The notes under the pieces were generated by a model. It was given only the letters and a program-made list of their open reading frames with translations. It did not search any database and was not told the origin of the DNA. This document shows positions 7,711 to 16,882 of a stretch of DNA of 64,000 nt, piece after piece. The DNA comes from Pseudolabrys sp. (GTDB taxonomy: Bacteria > Pseudomonadota > Alphaproteobacteria > Rhizobiales > Xanthobacteraceae): NCBI GenBank assembly GCA_026125895.1, contig JAHCKG010000007.1:62001-126000 (forward strand), read 5' to 3'. The position numbers and the translations under genes were made by a program. Position 1 is the first letter of the stretch. Each line of letters opens with the position of its first letter.

Positions 7711-8354
7711 TAAGACAACTCCCGCAAGGTGCTAGCCTCGGCCATCGGGTAGAATTCGCCGCGCGAGGCGACACCGAACATCGTCACGCCGTCGATCTCA
7801 CGCTCCTCGCCAAGTTCAACGAGGTCGTAGAACAGGGCCCGCGTCACTTTGGCCCAGAGCTCGCGGCGAATATGGACGTAAGGCGCCAGACCGTCATTGT
7901 CGGCGTCCTGCTCGAAACGCAAGCCATGGCCGGGTCCCGCCTCGACCCATTCCTCGGTATTTGTGCGAAATTTAAGGTTCTGGCCGCCGGGCCCCGCTTC
8001 AATCCGGAGTTCCACTGCGGTGAAGGGTGCGTCATCGACGACAATGCCGACCTTCTCCACCGGCGTGACCAGAAAATACTTGTCTCCCTCGCGCTTGAGC
8101 ACCGACGCGAACAATTTCACCAGCGCGGGGCGGCCGATCGGCGTCTTGTCATAAAACCAAGTGCCGTCAGCGGCGATTCGCATGTCGATATCGCCGCAAA
8201 ACGGCGGATTCCATAGATGAACGGGCGGGAGCCCTTTACCGCCCTCACGCGTTACGGAGGCGGCAATGCCATCGAGGCCCGTTTTAGGCACCCCGGGCTC
8301 CGCCCGAGGCACGGTCCGACGGTTTTCCTGCCCTGTCTTCGCCATTGTTGCCAT
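7710..8354 (-). CDS. DUF1285 domain protein
   Basis: 214-residue soluble protein. After a basic, probably disordered N-terminus, the segment from PVHLWNPPFCGDIDMRI onwards through DGTWFYDKTPIGRPALVKLFASVLKREGD, FLVTPVEK and GLRFEQDADNDGLAPYVHIR matches the DUF1285 family. Its biochemical role is not established. The start could be either of two nearby methionines. It leads the operon with the CoA pyrophosphatase and DUF6111 and is divergent from the moxR operon across 213 bases that should contain both promoters; I could not identify hexamers. Confidence 0.85.
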   Translation of the reverse strand: MATMAKTGQENRRTVPRAEPGVPKTGLDGIAASVTREGGKGLPPVHLWNPPFCGDIDMRIAADGTWFYDKTPIGRPALVKLFASVLKREGDKYFLVTPVEKVGIVVDDAPFTAVELRIEAGPGGQNLKFRTNTEEWVEAGPGHGLRFEQDADNDGLAPYVHIRRELWAKVTRALFYDLVELGEEREIDGVTMFGVASRGEFYPMAEASTLRELS

Positions 8355-8567
8355 TCGTAGTTATATCGCTGCGAGCGCAGCTGTTCGCAACTTTGTGACC
8401 CGCCGCACCGCGGCCGGAAGATAACGTAAGCTGACCGGAATAATGAGGCAGATTCGCCGGCAGGGCGCGACGCGCCTGGTGCGTTAGTTGCATGGCCTCG
8501 GAGACAGGCCAAGGCGCGCAGACCGCGAATCGCGCCCACCATTCGATGCAAAAAGGAACCACGGACC

Positions 8568-9578
8568 ATGGCGTCGGCAGGCGGTGAAAGCATTGAAAAG
8601 CTGGAAGATATGATCGTCCGCGCGGCGGAAACGACCGCCGCCCATGTGCGTGCCGCCAAGGACGCCATCGGCACGGTCATTTTCGGCCAGGAGACCGTGG
8701 TCGAGCATGCGCTGGTCACGGTCCTGTCCGGCGGCCATGCACTCCTGGTTGGCGTGCCGGGCCTCGCCAAGACCAAGCTGGTGGAGACGATGGGCATCGC
8801 GCTTGGGCTCGACGCGCGGCGCGTGCAGTTCACCCCCGACCTGATGCCGTCCGACATCCTCGGCTCCGAAGTGCTCGAGGAGAACAGCGCCGGCAAGCGC
8901 AGCTTCCGCTTCATTCCCGGCCCGGTATTCGCCCAGTTGCTGATGGCGGACGAAATCAACCGCGCCTCGCCGCGTACCCAGTCGGCGCTGCTGCAGGCCA
9001 TGCAGGAGCAGCATGTGACCGTTGCCGGCGCGCGCCACGATCTGCCCAAGCCGTTTCACGTGCTGGCGACGCAGAACCCGCTCGAGCAGGAGGGCACCTA
9101 TCCCCTGCCCGAGGCGCAGCTCGACCGCTTCCTGATGGAGATCGACGTCGATTATCCCGACCTCGAGGCGGAGCGGAAGATCCTGTTCGACACCACCGGC
9201 GCCGAGGACAGCCAAGCCAAGGCGGCGATGACCGCCGACGACCTGATTGCGGCGCAGCGCCTGGTGCGCCGCCTGCCGGTCGGCGAGTCGGTCGTTGAGG
9301 CCATTCTCCAACTGGTGCGCTCGGCGCGTCCGGGCGACGAAGCCGGCGAGTTCTCCCGGCTGATCTCCTGGGGCCCCGGCCCGCGCGCCTCGCAGGCGCT
9401 GATGCTGGCGGTGCGCGCCCGCGCGCTGCTCGACAACCGCTTCGCACCCTCGATCGACGACGTCCTGGAACTGGCCGAGCCCGTGCTGAAGCACCGTATG
9501 GCGCTGACCTTCGCCGCGCGTGCCGAAGGCGAAACCGTCGGCAATGTCATCAAGCGGCTGAAGGCACGCATCGGATAA
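8568..9578 (+). CDS. MoxR family AAA+ ATPase
   Basis: 336-residue AAA+ ATPase of the MoxR group, thought to act as a chaperone that helps assemble or metallate partner complexes with von Willebrand-type proteins. Walker A is GVPGLAKT (residues 62-69), Walker B is LLMADEI (124-130), followed by NRASPRTQSALLQAMQEQHVTV and sensor-1 LATQNPLEQEGTYPLPEAQLDRF. It starts a four-gene operon with DUF58, BatA/DUF4159 and a large membrane protein, the conserved company of MoxR in alphaproteobacteria. The target of this system is unknown. Confidence 0.94.
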   Translation: MASAGGESIEKLEDMIVRAAETTAAHVRAAKDAIGTVIFGQETVVEHALVTVLSGGHALLVGVPGLAKTKLVETMGIALGLDARRVQFTPDLMPSDILGSEVLEENSAGKRSFRFIPGPVFAQLLMADEINRASPRTQSALLQAMQEQHVTVAGARHDLPKPFHVLATQNPLEQEGTYPLPEAQLDRFLMEIDVDYPDLEAERKILFDTTGAEDSQAKAAMTADDLIAAQRLVRRLPVGESVVEAILQLVRSARPGDEAGEFSRLISWGPGPRASQALMLAVRARALLDNRFAPSIDDVLELAEPVLKHRMALTFAARAEGETVGNVIKRLKARIG

Positions 9579-9580
9579 AT

Positions 9581-10534
9581 ATGGCAGAGCCGATCGCCAC
9601 TGGGACGAGCGTACAGCCGGTCAATGCCGCCGCCGGCATGAGCAGCAAGCTGGCCGCGCGCATTCCGCGTCTCATTCTCGAGGCGCGGCGCGTCGCCTCG
9701 ACGCTGATCCACGGCCTGCACGGCCGGCGCCGCGCCGGCACCGGCGAAAACTTCTGGCAGTACCGGCATTTCACCTCCGGCGAGCCGGCGGGCCGCATCG
9801 ACTGGCGGCGTTCGGCGCGCGACGACCATCTCTACGTGCGCGAGCGCGAATGGGAGGCCTCGCACACAATCTGGATGTGGGCCGATCGTTCGCCGTCGAT
9901 GGAGTTTTCCTCCAACCTGACCGAATGGTCCAAGCTCGACCGCGCGCTGGTCGTATCCTTTGCGCTGTCGGAAGTGCTGGTGCAAGGCGGCGAGCGCGTC
10001 GGCATTCCGCTGCTGATGCGGCCGACGGCCAGCCGCAACGTCATCGAGACCATGGCGCAGCGCATCATTCTCGATCAAACCGAGAGACCGAGCCTGCCGC
10101 CGAACTTCGCGCCGGCGCCGTATTCCGAGGTCGTGCTGCTGTCCGACCTGTGGAGTCCGATCGGCGAATTCCGCAAGGTCATCGGTCAGCTTGCCGCCAA
10201 TGGCGCGCGCGGCCATGTCGTCCAGGTCTGCGATCCGGCGGAAGAGACGTTCCCCTATGCCGGCCGTGTCGAGTTCGTTGAATCGGAAGGCGCCGGCAGC
10301 GTCACCGCCGGCCGTGCCGAGACCTGGCGTGACGACTATCAGAAACTGGTCGCGGATCATCGTGCGGCTTTACGCGCCGAGACCGAAGCCTTCGGCTGGA
10401 CCTTCACCGTGCATCGCACCGACCGCGGCCCGACCGAACTGTTGTTCGCCCTGCATGCGCGCATGGGCGCCCATGCGGTGCAGACCGCGGTCAACAGCCG
10501 GCACATGCCGCGGCAGGCCGGAGGCGCGGCATGA
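9581..10534 (+). CDS. DUF58 domain protein
   Basis: 317-residue protein of the DUF58 family, the standard partner of MoxR ATPases. The diagnostic block is HGLHGRRRAGTGENFWQYR, soon followed by a GRIDWRRSARDDHLYVRERE motif and, further on, a von Willebrand A-like segment with the metal-site-like WADRSPSMEF. No transmembrane segment precedes the DUF58 block, unlike longer members. It starts two bases after moxR and its stop overlaps the next gene by four bases (ATGA), so translation is coupled. Confidence 0.92.
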   Translation: MAEPIATGTSVQPVNAAAGMSSKLAARIPRLILEARRVASTLIHGLHGRRRAGTGENFWQYRHFTSGEPAGRIDWRRSARDDHLYVREREWEASHTIWMWADRSPSMEFSSNLTEWSKLDRALVVSFALSEVLVQGGERVGIPLLMRPTASRNVIETMAQRIILDQTERPSLPPNFAPAPYSEVVLLSDLWSPIGEFRKVIGQLAANGARGHVVQVCDPAEETFPYAGRVEFVESEGAGSVTAGRAETWRDDYQKLVADHRAALRAETEAFGWTFTVHRTDRGPTELLFALHARMGAHAVQTAVNSRHMPRQAGGAA

Positions 10535-13395
10535 TCGGCTCGCTCCCGCTCGCCTTCGCGCAGCCGCTGATCCTCTTGGGTCTGCTGTCGCTGCCGCTGC
10601 TGTGGTGGCTGCTGCGGCTGGTGCCGCCGCGGCCGCGCGTCATCAACTTCCCGCCGACGCGGCTGCTGTTCGAGATTTCGCCGAAGGAAGAGACGCCGTC
10701 GCGCACGCCGTGGTGGCTCATCCTGCTGCGGCTGTTGCTGGCGACATTGGTCATTCTCGCCGCCGCCGGCCCGTTGTGGAATCCGCCGGTCGCGACCGGC
10801 GCCAAGAACGGCCCGCTGCTGATCATGGTCGATGACGGCTGGGCCGCCGCGTCGGCCTGGGACGTGCGACTGCGCACCGCCGATGAACTGCTTGCCCGCG
10901 CCGAGGCCGACAACCGCGGCGTCGCGCTGTTGCCGCTGTCGGAAACCGCGCGAGACATTTCGCTGCAAGTTGCCGGCGCGGCGCGCGTGCAGGTGAAGCA
11001 GATCAAGCCGAAGCCGCATGCGGTCGATCGCGTCGAGGCGCTGCCGCTGATCGACCGCTTCCTCAAGAGCGCGCCGGATGCCGAGATCGTCTGGCTGTCA
11101 GACGGGGTCGATCTGGGTAAAGGCGCCGGCTTCGTCGACGGCCTCAAGCAGATCGTCGGCAATCATCCGCTCACCATCGTCTCCGGCGGCGTCACCATTC
11201 CGCATGCGCTCGCCGCCGCCGACAACGCCGCCGGCGCGCTGACGGTGAAGGTGCTGCGCGCGCAGACCGGCGTGTCGGAGAACGGCCTCGTCCACGCGCT
11301 CGATCTCAAGGGCCTGCCGCTCGGCGACGCGCCCTTCGCCTTCGGCAGCGGCGACCGCGAGACCGAGGCGACCATCAAGCTGCCGCTCGAGATCCGCAAC
11401 GACGTGGCGCGGCTGGAAATCGCCGGCGAGCGCTCCGCCGGCGCCGTGCAGCTTCTCGACAAGCGCTGGCGGCGGCGCACCGTCGGCATCGTCTCCGGCT
11501 CGACCGCCGATCGCTCGCAGCCGCTGCTCGGCGCGAGTTACTATCTGTCCCGCGCGCTCAATCCTTTCGCCGACGTGCGGCTCGCCGAAAGCGTGGCGCC
11601 CGCCGAAGCGATCGGCCGCTTCCTCGACCAGCGCCTGCCGATGCTGGTGCTGGCGGATGTCGGCAATGTCGCCGAGGCGCGGGGCCGGCTCGATACCTGG
11701 CTGGAGAATGGCGGCGTGCTGGTGCGCTTCGCCGGTCCGCATCTCGCCGCCGGCAGCGACGATCTCGTGCCGGTGCGGCTGCGCCGCGGCGGCCGCATCC
11801 TCGGCGGCTCGCTGAGCTGGGAAAAGCCGCAGCCGCTCGCCGGCTTCTCGCGCGACAGCCCGTTCGCCGCCATGGGTGTGCCCAACGATGTCACCGTCAC
11901 GCGCCAGGTGCTGGCCGAACCCGACGCCACACTCGCCGACCGCACCTGGGCGACGCTGGCCGACGGCACACCACTCGTCACCGCGCAGCGCCGCGGCAAA
12001 GGATTGATCGTGCTGTTTCATGTCACCGCCGATACGCGCTGGTCCGATCTGCCGCTGTCCGGCGCTTTCGTCGATATGCTGCGGCACATCGTGTCGCTGG
12101 CTGGCTCCACCGCCGCGACCGAGGGCGATGGCGAGAAGGTTTCGAACACGGCGACGCAGGTCGTGCCGCCGACGCGCATCCTTGACGGCTTCGGCGCCTT
12201 CAATGTGCCGCCGCCCAACGCGCGGCCGGTGCCGACCGGCTATTCCGGCCGCGCGACCGCCGATCATCCACCCGGCTTCTACGGACCGCCGGAAGGTCTT
12301 GTCGCCGTCAACACGCTGGCCAAGGACGACCGCCCGGCGCCGCTTGACGTTTCGCCGCTCAATGCGCGGCTCGATGTCTATCGCTTCGGCGAACCGGTCG
12401 ATCTGCGCGGCCCGGTGTTCATGGGCGCCTTCGGGCTGATGGCGCTCGACGCGCTGGTGGTGTTCTTCCTCGCCGGGGGCCTCGCGGCCTTCATGCGCCG
12501 CCGCGCCGCGACCGCCGCGGTGCTGGCGATGCTCGCGCTCGCCGGCACACTGGCGATGCCGCAGCCCGTTCACGCGCAATCGACCTTGGTGCCGGCGCAG
12601 AGCCTGCCGCAGCGCCAGCCGCTGTCGCCGCAACAGAACGACTTCGCCATCAAGGCGACGGAGCAGACCCACCTCGCCTACATCGTCACCGGCGATGCCG
12701 AGACCGACGCCATCAGTCGCGCCGGTCTGCAAGGGCTGACCCTGTTTCTCGCACAGCGCACCGCGCTGGAGCCGGGCGAACCGGTCGGGCTCGATCCGGC
12801 GCGCGATGAGCTGGCGTTCTTCCCGCTGATCTACTGGCCGGTGTCGGAGAACGCGCCGAAGCCGACGCGCGCCGCGCTCGACCGCATCGACACCTACATG
12901 AAGCGCGGCGGCACCGTGCTGTTCGACACCCGCGACGCCATCGACGCGCCGCCCGGCCCCGACGGCGCCAACCGCTCGCCCGGCATGGTCGCGCTGCGGT
13001 CGATCCTGTCCTCGCTCGACATCCCCGAGCTGGAGCCAGTGCCGCACGACCACGTGCTCAACAAGACGTTCTTCCTGCTGAAGGACTTCCCCGGCCGCTT
13101 CACCAACGGCCAGCTCTGGGTCGAGGCGTTGCCGGCCGAAAGCACGGAAGACCCGAATCGTCCGGCGCGCGGCGGCGACGGCGTGTCCTCGGTCATGATC
13201 ACATCGAACGATTTCGCCGGCGCCTGGGCGATGCGGCCCGACGGCCAGCCGATGCTGCCGCTGGTGCCCGGCGAACCGCGGCAGCGCGAATTCGCGTTCC
13301 GCGCCGGCGTCAACATCGTGATGTACGTGCTGACCGGCAACTACAAGGCCGATCAGGTCCACATTCCGGCGCTGCTCGAACGGTTGGGGCAGTAG
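10531..13395 (+). CDS. BatA-like N-terminal / DUF4159 membrane protein
   Basis: 954-residue inner-membrane protein. The first 90 residues have the BatA (aerotolerance) N-terminal layout: a hydrophobic helix around PLILLGLLSLPLLWWLL, PRVINFPPTRLL, then a second helix before AAAGPLWNPP. A long soluble part with vWA-like and amidotransferase-like stretches follows, two further hydrophobic segments lie near residues 630-680, and the C-terminal part, from AYIVTGDAETDAISRAGL through YMKRGGTVLFDTRD, is the DUF4159 domain. It is the third gene of the moxR operon and probably its membrane anchor. Role in envelope integrity is inferred from the family only. Confidence 0.88.
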   Translation: MIGSLPLAFAQPLILLGLLSLPLLWWLLRLVPPRPRVINFPPTRLLFEISPKEETPSRTPWWLILLRLLLATLVILAAAGPLWNPPVATGAKNGPLLIMVDDGWAAASAWDVRLRTADELLARAEADNRGVALLPLSETARDISLQVAGAARVQVKQIKPKPHAVDRVEALPLIDRFLKSAPDAEIVWLSDGVDLGKGAGFVDGLKQIVGNHPLTIVSGGVTIPHALAAADNAAGALTVKVLRAQTGVSENGLVHALDLKGLPLGDAPFAFGSGDRETEATIKLPLEIRNDVARLEIAGERSAGAVQLLDKRWRRRTVGIVSGSTADRSQPLLGASYYLSRALNPFADVRLAESVAPAEAIGRFLDQRLPMLVLADVGNVAEARGRLDTWLENGGVLVRFAGPHLAAGSDDLVPVRLRRGGRILGGSLSWEKPQPLAGFSRDSPFAAMGVPNDVTVTRQVLAEPDATLADRTWATLADGTPLVTAQRRGKGLIVLFHVTADTRWSDLPLSGAFVDMLRHIVSLAGSTAATEGDGEKVSNTATQVVPPTRILDGFGAFNVPPPNARPVPTGYSGRATADHPPGFYGPPEGLVAVNTLAKDDRPAPLDVSPLNARLDVYRFGEPVDLRGPVFMGAFGLMALDALVVFFLAGGLAAFMRRRAATAAVLAMLALAGTLAMPQPVHAQSTLVPAQSLPQRQPLSPQQNDFAIKATEQTHLAYIVTGDAETDAISRAGLQGLTLFLAQRTALEPGEPVGLDPARDELAFFPLIYWPVSENAPKPTRAALDRIDTYMKRGGTVLFDTRDAIDAPPGPDGANRSPGMVALRSILSSLDIPELEPVPHDHVLNKTFFLLKDFPGRFTNGQLWVEALPAESTEDPNRPARGGDGVSSVMITSNDFAGAWAMRPDGQPMLPLVPGEPRQREFAFRAGVNIVMYVLTGNYKADQVHIPALLERLGQ

Positions 13396-13424
13396 GAGTT
13401 TCGATGCCGCAGCGAGTGAGTTCG

Positions 13425-13545
13425 TTTCCCGGGCGCGGCGCAGCGCGCAGCGATGCGCCGCAGACCCGGGATCGCCAAGGCCAAGTTCGTAACGGTCCCG
13501 GCTCTGCGATGCACCGCTCACGCGCTGCATCGCGTCCGGGACAAG
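13425..13545. repeat. palindromic intergenic repeat family A, copy 1
   Basis: About 121 bases between the third and fourth moxR-operon genes with CCCGGG, GCGATGC and GTCCGGGACAAG blocks arranged as nested inverted repeats. The same order (CCGGGAC / GGTCCCGG.TCTGCG / CGTC.GGGACAAG) recurs at 24700-24825 and 32256-32388. It may act as an mRNA structure inside the operon. Confidence 0.7.
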
Positions 13546-13555
13546 AGGCTGAATA

Positions 13556-15622
13556 ATGAATCTCGGCGTCGCCTTCGCACCGCTCGTTCCGCAGTATGTC
13601 GTCTGGACGGCATTCGGCGTCGCGGTGTTCCTGTCGATCCTGCTGCTGGTCGCGCGCAGCCGCGGCGCCCTGGTGCGTACGGTCGCTATGGCTCTGCTGG
13701 TGCTGGCCCTCGCCAATCCGTCGATGACGCGCGAAGACCGCGACCCGATCCCCTCCGTCGCCGCCGTCATCGTCGACAAGAGCCCGAGCCAGGAATTCGG
13801 CGACCGTACCGCGCAGACCGAACAGGCGCGCGCCACCATCGTCGATCGCCTCAAGCGCGTGCCGGGACTCGAACTGCGCGTCGCAGAAGCCGGCGCCGCC
13901 GACGGCGAAACCGACGGCACGCGCCTGTTCAATGCGCTGTCATCGACGCTGGCCGACGTACCGCCCGATCGCATCGCGGGCGCCGTGTTCATCACCGACG
14001 GCCGCGTCCACGACATCCCGGCCGACGCCGCCGCTCTCGGCTTTGCCGCGCCGCTGCATGCGCTGATCACCGGTAAAGCCAATGAGATCGACCGCCGCGT
14101 TGTCCTCACGCAGACCCCGCGCTTCGGCATCGTCAACCAGATGCAGACCATCGGCTTCAAGGTCGAGGATCATGGCGTGCCCGCCGGGCCGGTTCAGGTC
14201 ACCGTGCGCCGCGATGGCGAGGTGCTCGAACAGCGCACCGTCAATGCCGGCGCCACCGTCACCATGCAGGTGCAGATTCCACACGCCGGCGCCAACATTG
14301 TCGAGGTCGAAGCCGCGCCGCTCGCCAACGAACTCACCCAGGTCAACAACCGCGCCGTGATCTCGATCGACGGCGTGCGCGACAAGCTGCGCGTGCTGCT
14401 GGTGTCCGGCGAGCCACATGCCGGCGAGCGCACCTGGCGCAACCTGTTGAAGTCCGACGCCTCGGTCGATCTCGTTCATTTCACGATCTTAAGGCCGCCG
14501 GAAAAGCAGGATGGCACGCCGATCAACGAACTGTCGCTGATCGCTTTCCCGACCCGCGAACTGTTCCAGCAGAAGATCGGCGAATTCCAACTCATCATCT
14601 TCGACCGCTATGCCCGCCAGGGCGTGCTGCCGATGATCTATTTCGACAACATCACCCGCTACGTGCGCAACGGCGGCGCGGTGATGATCGCTGCCGGCCC
14701 CGACTACGCTTCGCAGACCTCGATCTGGCGCACGCCGCTCGACGCCATCCTACCGGCCGAGCCGACCGGCGACGTCACCGAGCAGAGCTTCCATGCGCGC
14801 CTCACCGAGGCTGGCAAGCGCCACCCTGTCACCCGCGCGCTCGAAGGCTCCGACACCGATCCGCCGCACTGGAGCCACTGGTTCCGCCTCGTCAACACCA
14901 AGCGCACCACCGGCACGCCGGTGATGCAGGGCCCCGACGGCAAGCCGCTGCTGGTGCTGGCGCGTGAGGGCGAAGGCCGCGTCGCGCTGATGCTGTCCGA
15001 TCATATCTGGCTGTGGGCGCGCGGCTACGAAGGCGGCGGGCCGCATCTCGATTTGCTGCGGCGGCTGTCGCACTGGCTGATGAAGCAGCCCGAACTCGAC
15101 GAGGAAGCGCTGCGCCTCATCGTTGCCGGACGCGACATGACCGTGCAGCGCCAGACCATGGCCGACGGCGTCGCCGATGTGACTTTGACCTCGCCCTCCG
15201 GCAAGACGCAGACGCTGAAGCTCGCCGCAGCCGAGCCCGGCCTGTGGCGCTCGCAGGTCCCGGCCAACGAGCTCGGCCTGTGGCGCGCCACCGACGGCAA
15301 GCTCACGGCGCTGGTCAATGTCGGCCCGGCCAATCCCCGCGAATTCCAGGAAGTGACGTCGACGACGCAGACCCTCAACGCGCTGGCGGACGCCACCGGC
15401 GGCACCGTGCGGCGGCTCGACAGCGGCAGCGGCATCGACGTGCCGCGCGTCGTAGCGGTGCGCACCGCCTCGACCTACAAGGGCGACGACTGGATCGGCA
15501 TGAAGATGCGCGACGTGTCGGTGGTGCGCGGCATCGGCGTGTTGCCGGTGTTCACCGGTCTGATCGGCTTGCTGCTGCTGGTCGGTTCGCTGGCGCTGAC
15601 CTGGGCAAGAGAGGGCCGCTAG
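13556..15622 (+). CDS. large membrane protein of the moxR operon, glutamine-amidotransferase-like domain
   Basis: 688-residue protein with two N-terminal hydrophobic helices (about residues 15-32 and 38-58), a vWA-like start (VAAVIVDKSPSQEF), a large periplasm-facing portion, a segment around LRVLLVSGEPHAGERTWRNLL and FQLIIFDRYA.QGVLP that resembles class I glutamine-amidotransferase-like folds, and a C-terminal helix (GLIGLLLLVGSLALTW). This domain order is regular for the fourth gene of alphaproteobacterial MoxR-DUF58-DUF4159 operons. No catalytic triad can be asserted. It is separated from the previous gene by a palindromic repeat. Confidence 0.82.
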   Translation: MNLGVAFAPLVPQYVVWTAFGVAVFLSILLLVARSRGALVRTVAMALLVLALANPSMTREDRDPIPSVAAVIVDKSPSQEFGDRTAQTEQARATIVDRLKRVPGLELRVAEAGAADGETDGTRLFNALSSTLADVPPDRIAGAVFITDGRVHDIPADAAALGFAAPLHALITGKANEIDRRVVLTQTPRFGIVNQMQTIGFKVEDHGVPAGPVQVTVRRDGEVLEQRTVNAGATVTMQVQIPHAGANIVEVEAAPLANELTQVNNRAVISIDGVRDKLRVLLVSGEPHAGERTWRNLLKSDASVDLVHFTILRPPEKQDGTPINELSLIAFPTRELFQQKIGEFQLIIFDRYARQGVLPMIYFDNITRYVRNGGAVMIAAGPDYASQTSIWRTPLDAILPAEPTGDVTEQSFHARLTEAGKRHPVTRALEGSDTDPPHWSHWFRLVNTKRTTGTPVMQGPDGKPLLVLAREGEGRVALMLSDHIWLWARGYEGGGPHLDLLRRLSHWLMKQPELDEEALRLIVAGRDMTVQRQTMADGVADVTLTSPSGKTQTLKLAAAEPGLWRSQVPANELGLWRATDGKLTALVNVGPANPREFQEVTSTTQTLNALADATGGTVRRLDSGSGIDVPRVVAVRTASTYKGDDWIGMKMRDVSVVRGIGVLPVFTGLIGLLLLVGSLALTWAREGR

Positions 15623-15670
15623 CGCGGCCTGCTGGGCAAGAGAGGGCCGCTGACGCGACCCCGAAGGCAG

Positions 15671-15769
15671 ATAACCCATACTCCGCTCATCCCCGCGAAG
15701 GCGGGGATCCAGACTGTTTAAAAAGAAAGTACTGGGTCCCCGCTTTCGCGGGGACGAGCGGTTTGTTAT
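15671..15769. repeat. palindromic intergenic repeat family C
   Basis: Two strong hairpins, ATCCCCGCGAAGGCGGGGAT and GTCCCCGCTTTCGCGGGGAC, face each other around an AT-rich centre, and the outer ends (ATAAC...CCGCTC / GAGCGG...GTTAT) can also pair. The CCCCGCGAAGGCGGGG unit is a common rhizobial-type intergenic repeat. It lies between the moxR operon and the LysE gene and could end transcription from the left. Confidence 0.7.
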
Positions 15770-15800
15770 TCGTCAGCGTCCACCTCGAACGGTGCATTCC

Positions 15801-16430
15801 ATGACCTTCTCTCTCTTCTTCGCCACCATGTTCGCCGGGTTTCTCTATTCGGTGATTCCGGGGCCTGCCGTACTTCTGGTGTTTTCGCTGGCCGCGCAGC
15901 ACGGCCGCACCATGGGCGCCAAATTCCTCATCGGTCACATGGCCGGCGACGTGACGTGGAGCGCGCTCGCCTTCGCCTCGATCATCGGCGTCAGCCAGAC
16001 CGGGCCGCTTCTGTTCGACATCCTCGGCACCGGCTGCGGTCTCTACCTCATCTATCTCGGCATCAAGGCGATCCGCGCGAAGTCGATCGGCGAAGCGCCG
16101 GTACTGCGCGGCCACCGGCCCTATCGGGCCGGCTTCCTGTTCGGCTTCACCAATCCGAAAGCCTATCCGGTGGCGGTCGCGGTGTTCACCGCGCTGATCG
16201 CGCGCTACACGCTGGAGCTCACCTGGTCGTCGGTGCCGCTGATGGGCCTGTCGGCCTGGATCGGCATCGTGCTCGGCTATGTCGTGACCCTGTTCTGGGC
16301 CGGGCTGCCCTTCGTGCGCCGTTTCTTTCTGACGCACGGCGTCATCGTCACCCGGGTCATCGGCGCGACTTTCGTGCTGTTCGGCTTGAAGTCGCTGGCC
16401 GATGCCGGGCGGTCGTTCCACGCGCGTTAG
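15801..16430 (+). CDS. LysE family amino-acid exporter
   Basis: 209-residue inner-membrane protein of the LysE/RhtB superfamily, which exports amino acids and related metabolites. The N-terminal helix with YSVIPGPAVLLVFSLAAQHGRTMGAKF is the family hallmark, followed by GLYLIYLGIKAIRAK and GFLFGFTNPKAYPVAVAVFTAL; six hydrophobic segments are visible. I prefer the ATG at 15801 over the GTG three codons earlier. Substrate is not predictable. A second LysE-type gene lies at 18631, but the two sequences are clearly diverged. Confidence 0.88.
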   Translation: MTFSLFFATMFAGFLYSVIPGPAVLLVFSLAAQHGRTMGAKFLIGHMAGDVTWSALAFASIIGVSQTGPLLFDILGTGCGLYLIYLGIKAIRAKSIGEAPVLRGHRPYRAGFLFGFTNPKAYPVAVAVFTALIARYTLELTWSSVPLMGLSAWIGIVLGYVVTLFWAGLPFVRRFFLTHGVIVTRVIGATFVLFGLKSLADAGRSFHAR

Positions 16431-16451
16431 GTTCGCGCGTCCGACAAGACA

Positions 16452-16757
16452 CTACTTCACTACCTCGTCCGCAGCGGTGATCAGGCTATGCGTCGGATTC
16501 TTGCCGCAGTATTCGCCGAGCCGGCCGCCATTCTCCTTCATCTTGTCGAAGTCGACGATCGGCTTGGCATCCTGGTCGGCGTAGAAGCCTTCGAGCCACA
16601 TCAGGATGAGGCCGATGGTCTCCTTGTCGCTGGTAACGAAATCCTTGCACGTCACAGTCGCGAGATCGAGCTGCTGCGCCTTGACCGGTAGCGGCGCCAG
16701 CGCGGCCGCCGCGAGCAACAAGACGGATACCTTCGTCATCAATTTCATCGACTTCAT
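16452..16757 (-). CDS. HdeA/HdeB-like periplasmic protein
   Basis: 101-residue exported protein: signal peptide of about 27 residues (MKSMKLMTKVSVLLLAAAAL...VKA) then a small domain with two cysteines, Cys37 and Cys84, spaced as in HdeA/HdeB acid-stress chaperones and able to form the single disulfide. The sequence TCKDF...ETIGLILMWLEGFYAD fits that family's T.C.DF....WL.GY pattern. In enterics these proteins protect periplasmic proteins at low pH; in alphaproteobacteria the role is less clear. It stands alone between two unrelated genes. Confidence 0.82.
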   Translation of the reverse strand: MKSMKLMTKVSVLLLAAAALAPLPVKAQQLDLATVTCKDFVTSDKETIGLILMWLEGFYADQDAKPIVDFDKMKENGGRLGEYCGKNPTHSLITAADEVVK

Positions 16758-16882
16758 AAACGCCCCCTAATGCCGAACCAGATCGGCGCGCCGACTGTCG
16801 CGCCGTGCCGCAACGCCGACAAGGCGACGACGACGCGCGGCGCTGAATTTTTTCTGAAATTATATGAAGTGTTATTCCGGCT

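Noticed and set aside
11098..14160. 1020-codon open frame on minus
   Set aside because: Antisense to the DUF4159 protein and the next membrane protein, both with clear motifs. Its translation is a low-complexity Arg/Ala/Gly/His string caused by high GC.
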